From Shewanella pneumatophori (GTDB taxonomy: Bacteria; Pseudomonadota; Gammaproteobacteria; Enterobacterales; Shewanellaceae): DNA of 64,000 nt. Under the pieces are notes generated by a model that worked only from the letters and a program-made list of their open reading frames with translations, was not told the DNA's origin and made no database searches. Every line of letters starts with the position of its first letter. Within the stretch, counting starts at the first letter, position 1. Where the stretch lies: NCBI RefSeq assembly GCF_023283895.1, contig NZ_JAKILB010000002.1, forward strand, positions 248,001 through 312,000. The letters run 5' to 3'. Positions 14,876 through 22,970 of the stretch are shown piece after piece. The translations under genes and the position numbers were made by a program.

Positions 14876-15205
14876 ATGAATATACTTTTTCTTTGCACGG
14901 CAAATAAGCAGCGCAGCAAAACAGCAGAAGAACTATTCCGTGCTGCTGATAAAAGTAATCAATACAAGTCTGCGGGTTTAAGTGCCAAATATGTAGAAAA
15001 GGCTGGTTCAACACTTTGTACACCTGAATTACTTGAATGGGCTGACACAATTTACGTTTTTGAAGCGACTCATATTGAACGCATTCAAGAACACACTGAT
15101 GATAAATTTTTAGCTAAAATAACAAACCTGCAAATCGAAGATAAATACCAGTATTTTCAGCGAGAACTTGTTTTGCTGATATTAGAGCGGTGCGATTTTG
15201 CTTAA
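14876..15205 (+). CDS. Small predicted protein tyrosine phosphatase
   Basis: 109 residues from the ATG at 14876 (an in-frame ATG at 14858 is possible). The N-terminal beta strand MNILFLC leads into a P-loop CTANKQRS, which fits the C-x5-R-S signature of low-molecular-weight phosphatases. Length matches the short predicted phosphatase family (COG4551-like) rather than the usual 150-residue enzyme. A WADTIYVFE strand follows, and a late D/E-rich part could supply the general acid. Probably co-transcribed with the AbrB-MbcA-like gene, 53 bp upstream. Confidence 0.7.
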   Translation: MNILFLCTANKQRSKTAEELFRAADKSNQYKSAGLSAKYVEKAGSTLCTPELLEWADTIYVFEATHIERIQEHTDDKFLAKITNLQIEDKYQYFQRELVLLILERCDFA

Positions 15206-15234
15206 TCGTTTGGCTTCAAAAGCAGCCAAAAATT

Positions 15235-15252
15235 AAGCCCCGTAAGGGGCTT
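15235..15252 (-). terminator. Terminator hairpin AAGCCCC-GTAA-GGGGCTT
   Basis: Perfect seven-base stem; on the minus strand it is followed by AATTTTT, so it ends the DUF2188 gene, and it may also stop transcription from the phosphatase gene. Confidence 0.65.
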
Positions 15253-15271
15253 GGTTTCAAAAAAGCGTTTC

Positions 15272-15502
15272 CTATCCTTTAGTCGATGTAGGATCGTTAC
15301 CGTAGCTGTGTTTTGCCCTGATACGGTTATTATCTGCCCTATGAATAGAAACTTCTGACTTAGCTTTTTGCGCTAAAATTCTTGTCGCTTCGAATGCCTC
15401 TTTTTGTGTATCAGCGACAACACTTGCTCTTGAAGCATCTTGTCGTTCACCTCTCCACTTTCCGTCTTCACCTTGATAAACGTTGTAGTCTTTATCAGCC
15501 AT
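15272..15502 (-). CDS. DUF2188 family protein
   Basis: 76 residues with the DUF2188 pattern: an N-terminal strand ending in DGKWRGERQDASRASVVAD, a central helix KEAFEATRILAQKAKSEV, and a C-terminal IHRADNNRIRAKHSYGNDP. The family is small and of unknown function, common in mobile and phage-related DNA. It is convergent with the phosphatase-like gene. Confidence 0.75.
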   Translation of the reverse strand: MADKDYNVYQGEDGKWRGERQDASRASVVADTQKEAFEATRILAQKAKSEVSIHRADNNRIRAKHSYGNDPTSTKG

Positions 15503-15733
15503 AAATTATTCACTTTATAATTAAGTCGTAAAATTTGATCACCTGTGTACCAATATGCAACTATGTTTAGCACCATTATAACATGGGGATTTATACAGTG
15601 CTTTTCAAGTGATGAGTGATTGTTTTTTTCAACAAATTTAGTTAGGAAGGTTTGTGAAATTAATATAAGCGCATATTCCTTTGGCTTCAAAATAAGTCAA
15701 AATAGAGGTCCAAGCCACCAAATCCAGAAAAAA

Positions 15734-15759
15734 CAAAGCCCCGCGAGTGCGAGGCTTTG
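15734..15759 (-). terminator. Terminator of the main RHS module
   Basis: Same CAAAGCC...GGCTTTG stem as at 5655-5680, with a minus-strand T run after it, 28 bp downstream of the stop of the immunity gene. The same flank (TTGG[A/G]TTCAAAG) follows on the other side in both copies. Confidence 0.8.
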
Positions 15760-15786
15760 GATTCAAAGTGTTCAAGTAGCAAAAGG

Positions 15787-16122
15787 TTAATGTGTTTGAA
15801 TTTCAGTAAAAACCTTTTGTCTTAACTCAAATCCTGCATTTGCAATAGCACCTTTAGCTTTAGTTAAGAAGTCTTCTGCACCACTTGATAGCTTAAATTG
15901 AGATACAACTTCAATAACGATGCTTTTACCATCGGCTTTGGCATATGAATCATAAATTTCCCCACTTTCTACAAAGCTCAGGTAAGTATTTATCTTTTCT
16001 TGTAGAAGTAATAAGTGCTCGTGTTCATCTTCCCAACCTAAATGATCTGTAATGGTTAGAACAACTTCTTCTGCATCATTAATACTGATTGCATCAACTA
16101 CATCTGAATCTAAAACAGACAT
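15787..16122 (-). CDS. DUF6572-like protein, putative immunity to the RHS nuclease tip
   Basis: 111-residue soluble acidic protein. The pattern VVDAISI...EVVLTITDHLGWEDEHEHLL followed by LQEKINTYLSFVESGEIYD matches a family (DUF6572 as I recall it) common beside polymorphic toxins. It starts 8 bp after the RHS stop and ends in the module terminator, the usual place for the cognate immunity gene. The acidic character suits a nuclease inhibitor. Confidence 0.75.
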   Translation of the reverse strand: MSVLDSDVVDAISINDAEEVVLTITDHLGWEDEHEHLLLLQEKINTYLSFVESGEIYDSYAKADGKSIVIEVVSQFKLSSGAEDFLTKAKGAIANAGFELRQKVFTEIQTH

Positions 16123-16130
16123 AAAAACCC

Positions 16131-18350
16131 CTAATTATCCTTCCTAATTATATCGACCTTCGTGGGTGGTATTTTCGTACCTCCCGGAAAACCCGGCTTA
16201 CCTTTTCCAACCACAGTACCTCCTGATTCGGCTATTTCTGGGAAACCAGCCTTCTGATTCTTTGTTAGAGGAGCTGTAGGCGAAGCCTTACACTCAGTAC
16301 ATTTTACATTTCCGCTAGAATCTTTACTAACGAAATCTAATCTAGTTTTAGTTCCACTTTTAGTTTTTATAGTCACCTGTTCCGCTACGTCTGTATCAGT
16401 TTTCTGCAATTGGCCTTTAACTTGTTTCTCGAAAGCCGCACCAGCAGCTTTATTTTTCGCTAACTGTTTAGCCGCTGCTTTTCCAGCATTTTTAGCCGAA
16501 GGGACGGGTACTCCAGTAGCTTCTTCAAAAATTGCACCAGCAATTTCTTTGCCTATAAACCATAAAAGCGGGTGTTTACCATCAGGGTCGATATATTTAT
16601 AAGAGTTGTTGTATGCGTAGTTGTATCTATTAAAGCCTTGAATGTTCCCAGAGCTTAAATGACCCAGAGTATCAACAGGATCATTAGAATAGAAACGACC
16701 TATGACTGGATCATAGTATCGTGCCTGCATATAAGTCAGACCGGTATCAGAATCCTGCTTGTGACCGGTATAGCCAATGTCATTCTCAAACGAGCCACCC
16801 CAGTTTTGTCCAAACGGTTGAGCCCTCATCCGTTTTTGAACACTACCACTGCTATTTGTCTTAGCGGCACTTGAACCTAGAACATCAGAATGGACATAGG
16901 TAACTCCCGATGATTCTTGTTGGGCAACGAGCTGACTGCCAAGGTAGTAGTATTCGCGGTCACTGCCACCAATACGCTCTTGAAGCAACCGACCACCTCG
17001 GGAGTACATGGAATATCGGGTACCCGTTCCATCAACCGCCTTAACCCGACGATTGTGTGCATCATAGGTATAGCTATTCCCGCTAATCTGGGTTGTTTGG
17101 TTAGCTAGGTTGTAGCTGAGCGTATCTCTGCCATTGTTAGTTACATTACCACGTTCGTCATAGCTAAAGTTGTAATTATGATAGCCTGACACCGAAGTTA
17201 ATCGCTTGGTTGAGCTGTTGTAACTATAGTTTGTTGAACCGCCAACCACCGAATCAAACTTCGTGATATTGCCCATGGTGTCATAACTCATGTCACCAAT
17301 CAGCGAATTAGAGAAATTGCGGTAATTGTCTACACGGTCCAACAAGTCGTAGGTCAGATTGAGGTCATAGGTGTTGTCCTGAAGGTCATTCCACTGTGTC
17401 AGGTTACCATTACTGTCCCAAGCGTATTGGTTGTAGACAGTATTACTACTGCCACATACACTGCGTTGTACATTGGGAAGGCCGGTTGAGTGTAGTGTTG
17501 TGCTGTTTGAACAACCGTTGGCTTGATTAAACGACTTTAACAACCCATTAGCGTGGTAGGTTGCACTAGAGACGTAACTCCCTACCTGACTTTCTTGGCC
17601 AAGAGCATTCGGACTCAGCGGTACACTGCCACCATCTGGATAGGTTAACGTAGAGATTAGCCCTAGTGAGTTAAACCCATAGGTCACTGTCCAATCTAAA
17701 CCATCGAAGACCAGTCGTTCGCTGGATAACAAACCCAAACTGTTGTAGGTGTAGGTTTGGCTCACGCCACCAAATGTCGCAGTCAGTAAGTTGTCGTTAC
17801 CGTCGTGAGTTAAGATCTTGCTCGATGTGCTATCACCGTAGTCTATTAACTTAACATTGCCGTGGTTGTCGTAGCTGTAAGTGATCTTGTCGCTTGTCGA
17901 AACTGAGGTGTCACAGCTAGCAGTATCACCACTGACCGAGTCGCCATGAGCACTCCAAATCAACTGCGCTGTATTATTGAAACTTAGTGCGCGGTTGCCA
18001 ACGTCTGGACGCGCGATTTTACAAAGACGCTGAGCGCTGTCGTATACACGATACTCTGTCAATCCACCTTGAGAGATAGACGTAGGGTATCCGTAGATGT
18101 TGTAGTTGAGCGTGGTGCTAACACTATTAGGTGATTGAATTAGCGTAGGTTTATCATAGCTAGGGCTACCGTAGGCCAGATAGCTAGTGGTAGTCGAGGC
18201 TCCGCGATTGTTATTAACTTGAGTACGATTACTCGTCAAGTAGTAGTGCTGAACAGAGCCACTCGTTGTATTGTCATCTTCAACGGTTTTTCGTCCTATG
18301 CCATCATAGCTCGTCGAAATGCCATAGTTGGTGGCGCTAGAGGGCATCAT
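16131..18350 (-). CDS. RHS repeat protein, C-terminal half with nuclease-like tip
   Basis: 739 residues. Many YD repeats (about residues 1-480), then the RHS core end (GYTGHKQDSDTGLTYMQARYY, about 530-550, and SNDPVDTLG). The variable tip (about 600-739) contains RLDFV and ECKAS, a D...ExK arrangement typical of the PD-(D/E)xK nuclease fold. The first codons overlap the stop of the 879-residue gene by four bases (ATGA). Reading in this frame upstream of the ATG gives TYASQ joined directly to MMPSS, which fits RHS sequence, so the two genes look like one gene cut by a one-base frameshift. Effector of contact or secreted competition, inferred. Confidence 0.85.
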   Translation of the reverse strand: MMPSSATNYGISTSYDGIGRKTVEDDNTTSGSVQHYYLTSNRTQVNNNRGASTTTSYLAYGSPSYDKPTLIQSPNSVSTTLNYNIYGYPTSISQGGLTEYRVYDSAQRLCKIARPDVGNRALSFNNTAQLIWSAHGDSVSGDTASCDTSVSTSDKITYSYDNHGNVKLIDYGDSTSSKILTHDGNDNLLTATFGGVSQTYTYNSLGLLSSERLVFDGLDWTVTYGFNSLGLISTLTYPDGGSVPLSPNALGQESQVGSYVSSATYHANGLLKSFNQANGCSNSTTLHSTGLPNVQRSVCGSSNTVYNQYAWDSNGNLTQWNDLQDNTYDLNLTYDLLDRVDNYRNFSNSLIGDMSYDTMGNITKFDSVVGGSTNYSYNSSTKRLTSVSGYHNYNFSYDERGNVTNNGRDTLSYNLANQTTQISGNSYTYDAHNRRVKAVDGTGTRYSMYSRGGRLLQERIGGSDREYYYLGSQLVAQQESSGVTYVHSDVLGSSAAKTNSSGSVQKRMRAQPFGQNWGGSFENDIGYTGHKQDSDTGLTYMQARYYDPVIGRFYSNDPVDTLGHLSSGNIQGFNRYNYAYNNSYKYIDPDGKHPLLWFIGKEIAGAIFEEATGVPVPSAKNAGKAAAKQLAKNKAAGAAFEKQVKGQLQKTDTDVAEQVTIKTKSGTKTRLDFVSKDSSGNVKCTECKASPTAPLTKNQKAGFPEIAESGGTVVGKGKPGFPGGTKIPPTKVDIIRKDN

Positions 18351-20986
18351 TTGGCTAGCATACGTTGGTTGGTTCTTATGTTGTAGGCTAAACGTTGGTA
18401 CCTGATGGTTCCAGTCTTATTGCTATTATCCCATTCAGCGGTGAACCTTGGGCGCAATAATCCATCGTAGTATGTGTCTTTGCGATAGTTACCTTGACTG
18501 ACGCTACGTTTAAGCATACCTGCGGTAACCGATGGGTACCCTTCACTCCAAGTTGTATCAGCATAAGATATTGACGTGTCCGTCCAGTAGCTATTGCAAG
18601 GGTTAACGTAGGTCATCCGACCGATAGAATTGAAGCTATAGCTACTGCAATGGCCTTCAAAATCGGTTTGCTTGGTAATACGCCCGTCGTTGTCCACAAC
18701 TTGGTAAGCACTGTGATAAGCCGTTGAGTTGTTTTGTCGTTGGCTGATGGTCTGCGGAACACCTCGCTTATAGTTATCAAACAAAATCTCACTATTTGCG
18801 CGATTGTATTTAAGCGTCTTTAGCAATCCGGCTTGACTGCCGCTGGTGTGGTAAACATCATACTGTTGATACCAATTACCAAAGCTTTTCTCTTGATAAG
18901 GCAAACTTTTATAGGAACCAGCAGCACTATAATAGCTAGTGCTCCGTACTTCTTGATAAGCGGATCCATTAGTCGATATCGATTGCACAGACGGCAAACC
19001 TATCAGCCAGTTCGCTGTATCGTGATAATAGGTTTGCTTGGTGTATTTTAAGTCAGGCTTAAAACTGTTGCTTTCTTTGGTGATACTCGGAAAATCATAG
19101 CTATCAAAACTAGAGTAATCCGTAGTGTATTCGTCGGTGTTACCGCCATAATTGACATAGGTTTTCTGCTTCGTTGTGCGCTGGACATGCGTGGCCTTCA
19201 CCGACAGAATGTCACTCTCAATCCAACCATCCATTGCTGGACCGCCGATATGGTCGACTACTCGGGAATAACCATGATTGACACCATTCTGGTAGAGGTA
19301 TTTCTTGCCCTTCAAAAGACTACCGCTAGGTGAGCGATACTCGATATACATCAAGTTACCTTCGCTAGGGCCTTTCTTACGATCAAAGAAATGGGTCTCA
19401 GTGGCACCGTCTGGATTTTCCAGTGTCGTCGTCGTTAAGTGAGCAGTTTCAATGGTATCTAATTCGAGCGTGACTCGGTTTGTTGAAGTAGGAGCGTCGC
19501 CAGAGAACATGCCCGGGTTGTCTGAGTAATCGTAATTCCAAACGTACTCTGTACCGTCTTGCAGCAGTAAAGACTTCTTTTTAATCGAGAATACATTGTA
19601 GTCGTGCTTTATCCAATGGTCATCAATGCCAACCCTCATAGCATCTATTTTGCGGATTTTTTTAACGTTTGTGGTGCCGTGACATTCCTCCCCAACGGTA
19701 AACTCTGCCTCTGCGCCTTCTGGATGAGTGATGGTGATGAAGTTGCCACTGTAACCTTCAATACAGGAGTCGCCCATGAAAGGCACTTGAGTATGCTCAG
19801 CGAGTCTAGCCTTGTTCCAAAATGGCGTGTAGACATCTTTGATGTGGGAGAACTGCCATTGTTTGTTATCTGGGCGCGTTACCGCACTAAGTGTGCCCAT
19901 CCTCCCGGATTGGTCATGATAGTCATAATGCCAAGTTTTCCCATTTGCCACAGCTCTATCAATGCGAGCATCTGCTGCACTTGAAGTGTAGTAAATCTGG
20001 ATTGAACGTCCGTCATTGGATTGAATACTGGTTAATTGGTCATTGCTGTTGTAGCTATAAGTTACCCAATTTCCAAATCGGTCTTCGACCTTAGTTGCAA
20101 GCAAGAAAGCATTAATCAGAGGGTATTCTAGTGCACTAGGTGGGTTGGACGGGTAAAGTACTATAGGGTTTTCAACACAAGCAGCACTGCCTGTAGCTAA
20201 GCACTGCCTTGATGGTGGTATTGATTGCAGTGTAAATGGTTTTGCTGATTTTACAGCTTTAAAATGCGTTAAGTGATACACCAGACCATCGGTTGTTATA
20301 ACTTTAAACCCTTCATGTCCCTGAGAGTTTTTGGAAAGACAATCGACTTTCCAATTTTTATTGTTATAGCGTTTATAAGAGTTATCGCCGTCTTTGGTGG
20401 TGAGCGTTACAGTACCTTTGCCGGGGATGGAAACGCTGTCCCCTTGCCAGTAAGACGAACTATAGCCGTAATATTTTTGACCTTCATAAGACTTACTGAA
20501 GGTCGAGTTGCTATTAAGGTTGTCGGTGCAAGTATCACCGTTAGCCCAATAGTTCGATTTAGCATCACCGTTCTGTTCAGTGATATAGGTTGAACGAGCG
20601 TGAGGGATAGAGAGACTCCAATTGGCGAAGTCAAGTGTCTCTTTAAACCAAGCATCTGGGCTTGATAGGGTACGGGTCAATTCGACCGGAATATTCGAAT
20701 TGCCAGGAATGGAAATATCGGTTTGTTCAAACTGCAGCGAGCCTGTATGTAGGCTTACTTTGTCACCCATGAGGTCGGTTGTATAGCTTGGCATATCGGG
20801 GACGTCGTTCAAATGCGCAAGCTTATTGAAGCCTGTATCTTTGAACTGCATTACGGTATGTGAACCACTTCCACCTCCGTCAGGAGGACCAAAACCGGTT
20901 GCAGAAGATGATAAGGTGATTAAGGACAAAGATGTAAATGCGAGACAGGCGCCAACGCGTCTGAACTCTCGGGAGAGCATAAGCAT
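18347..20986 (-). CDS. RHS repeat protein, N-terminal half with signal peptide
   Basis: 879 residues. A Sec-type signal (LAFTSLSLITLSSSATGFG) follows a short basic N-terminus; the start at 20986 has GAGGAAG 7 bases upstream. A Gly-rich stretch (GPPDGGGSGS) and a beta-rich region with YD-like repeats follow. It ends NQRMLAK where homologous RHS proteins would be expected to run on; see the entry at 16131. With the second half the total would be about 1,620 residues, usual for exported RHS proteins of marine gammaproteobacteria. The signal peptide suggests export to the cell surface rather than loading on a type VI tip. Confidence 0.85.
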   Translation of the reverse strand: MLMLSREFRRVGACLAFTSLSLITLSSSATGFGPPDGGGSGSHTVMQFKDTGFNKLAHLNDVPDMPSYTTDLMGDKVSLHTGSLQFEQTDISIPGNSNIPVELTRTLSSPDAWFKETLDFANWSLSIPHARSTYITEQNGDAKSNYWANGDTCTDNLNSNSTFSKSYEGQKYYGYSSSYWQGDSVSIPGKGTVTLTTKDGDNSYKRYNNKNWKVDCLSKNSQGHEGFKVITTDGLVYHLTHFKAVKSAKPFTLQSIPPSRQCLATGSAACVENPIVLYPSNPPSALEYPLINAFLLATKVEDRFGNWVTYSYNSNDQLTSIQSNDGRSIQIYYTSSAADARIDRAVANGKTWHYDYHDQSGRMGTLSAVTRPDNKQWQFSHIKDVYTPFWNKARLAEHTQVPFMGDSCIEGYSGNFITITHPEGAEAEFTVGEECHGTTNVKKIRKIDAMRVGIDDHWIKHDYNVFSIKKKSLLLQDGTEYVWNYDYSDNPGMFSGDAPTSTNRVTLELDTIETAHLTTTTLENPDGATETHFFDRKKGPSEGNLMYIEYRSPSGSLLKGKKYLYQNGVNHGYSRVVDHIGGPAMDGWIESDILSVKATHVQRTTKQKTYVNYGGNTDEYTTDYSSFDSYDFPSITKESNSFKPDLKYTKQTYYHDTANWLIGLPSVQSISTNGSAYQEVRSTSYYSAAGSYKSLPYQEKSFGNWYQQYDVYHTSGSQAGLLKTLKYNRANSEILFDNYKRGVPQTISQRQNNSTAYHSAYQVVDNDGRITKQTDFEGHCSSYSFNSIGRMTYVNPCNSYWTDTSISYADTTWSEGYPSVTAGMLKRSVSQGNYRKDTYYDGLLRPRFTAEWDNSNKTGTIRYQRLAYNIRTNQRMLAK

Positions 20987-21512
20987 TATAGCTTCCTCTA
21001 ATTAACGAACAGAAATTAAATTTGTGAGCTTTAACGTAACAATCCATGTTTCACAAAAAGAGGAAAACTCAACGTACTCTTACAACTTGCCTAGGATTGC
21101 TCGGCACACCAACAGTTCCTGCTGAATGACGCCAAATTGAATATAAAAATACTACTTATTCCATGTATTTTCACTTTCGTAAAGTCCATAAAAAAACTAA
21201 CAGGCGCTTACTTTGTGAACAATAGTTTTGTGGTAAGTTGTTGAGAAAAAGATGATTGAATGTTGACCAGAGCAGCCCAGCATCTTCTGTATTAGTTGCT
21301 TCGATTAACGATTGTGACTTCAGCTGAACAAGTGTTGGATTCCTCTCTATTCTTTGCCTGAGTCTGTTTAGGCTGCGCTCTCGTTTATCATCGAGTTGAG
21401 TTTTACTTGGACTGTTTCCACCTTTTACTAAGCTTCTGTAATTGCTTTATATAGGCTGAGCCTCAGCTACAGTTTCCAGGGGCTTACCAACCTTTCTATT
21501 CATTGGCATGAC
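20987..21512. other. Non-coding stretch upstream of RHS and the AbiEii remnant
   Basis: No ORF that I can support. It must contain the RHS promoter; I could not pick a clear one. The missing N-terminal third of the AbiEii gene would be expected here but is not recognisable. Confidence 0.4.
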
Positions 21513-22287
21513 ATGCTAAATAGTGATAAGCCAGAAGCGGAAGTTTGGGCTGAAACAACGGTGTCTAATAGTCAGAACAAAAAGTTTCGCGAAGCTCAAA
21601 CTCAACGGCTAGAAAAGTGGACACTAGGTTTTTTTGAAAGATTAAAAGCTAGACTAGTTGCGTACGGCATCGAAGGGTTACAAGTAAACTATCTAAACAG
21701 TGAGAAAGTAGAAGTTTATTATCCAATTGTTGCTGAGCAAACAGGTAGTCGGTATCACTTGGGTCCTGTTTTGCTGGAGTTTGGCGCTCGTAATCGAGGT
21801 AAGCCGGCAGAACCAAGTAAGTTAACGACATACTTATCTGAAATCGAAGAATACGAAAAAGCTTTATCCTTGCCTGTTGCTGAGAATGTTTTGGTGTTTG
21901 ACCCGAGTTACATAATTTGGGAGAAACTGACAGCATTACACCAATTTTGTACATCAGAGAAATTTCCAAATGCAGCTCGCTTAGCAAGACATTGGTATGA
22001 TGTGCAAAGAGATTGTTGATCCGCTAGGTAACCATCAGGCTATAAATGATGTAGTGGAGATGAAATCCGCAAGGTGGGGTGTAAAAGGAGTTGATTTTAG
22101 TTTCGCTTCAACAGGGAAGTTACGCTTAATACCAGATGAACCTTTAAGAACAGAAATTGCTCATGACTATGTTGAAATGGTAGAAGGTGGTATGTACTTT
22201 AGCAAACCTGATAAATTTTCTACAATACTAGATCGCCTAAGTAGTACTGATAAAATGATAAACGAGTCGCTATTGCCTTCCAAGTAA
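21513..22287 (+). pseudogene. AbiEii-type nucleotidyltransferase toxin remnant
   Basis: Two overlapping frames. The first (21513-22019) ends in the AbiEii-like block LPVAENVLVFDPSYIIWEKL...RLARHWYDV and then stops. The second (from about 21997) goes on with EIVDPLGNHQAINDVVEMK, GKLRLIPDEPLRTEIAHDY and KFSTILDRLSS, the normal C-terminal part of the family. The frame changes just after WYD, so a single-base indel broke the gene. The N-terminal nucleotidyltransferase motif GGT...D is absent, so it is also truncated. No AbiEi antitoxin is seen beside it. Confidence 0.75.
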
Positions 22288-22970
22288 TACCAAAACTCAA
22301 ATCAATTTGTGGCTTTTTTGCTAAAGAAAGTGCCACAAATTGATTCAGTGCAATGGATGGGGGAGTAAATTAAAGGTTGTTCTATAATAAAAGTAATCCG
22401 TTAGATGCAAATTTAGCAACATCACTAACACATTTTTGTCCAAAAGTGAGCTAGAAAGAGTTAATGTCTTAATCGTAATAAAAGAACATGACATTATTCT
22501 CGTTTATTAGTGCATATTACAATTTGTCAGCTTATGGTTATATTTTATGTCAGGATATGGTTATATCTTTAAGCTAAGTGCTTGAAAGTCATATAAGGGG
22601 TATGTCAGGTTATGCTTGCAGCGACAATGGCTATTGCAGAAGCGAATTACTGCGTTACGTCCTCGCTCACAACTCGCCTACCTAAAGGTATGTCTTCGTT
22701 GTTCGCTGCGGGGCGCCTTGTACTTCGTTTCTTCATGACGTCATTTTCTTTCTTCGCCTTCTTTGTTGTGGCGTTGCTATCGGTGCAGGTTGAGTTTAGA
22801 TAATAGTTAAACCAATCAAGCGGCTCATAGAAAGAGTCGTATGCTCTGGAGCGGGCTGTTTTGGAAAATTTGACGGCTTAGCCACAACTTCGATTGTTGT
22901 GAAATATCCATGATACTTGGGCTACCGTAGGCAGCCCAAGCACTGGGTGGCTTCTGAGCGTATTTAGGTG
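22288..22970. other. Gene-free region, 680 bp
   Basis: Only a poor 63-codon ORF (22612-22803) is present. A short repeat occurs around 22530-22610 (ATGGTTATAT twice, TGTCAGG twice). Nothing else recognised. Confidence 0.4.

Noticed and set aside
22612..22803. 63-codon ORF after the AbiEii remnant
   Set aside because: No ribosome site, biased hydrophobic composition and low-complexity tail; looks like a chance ORF.
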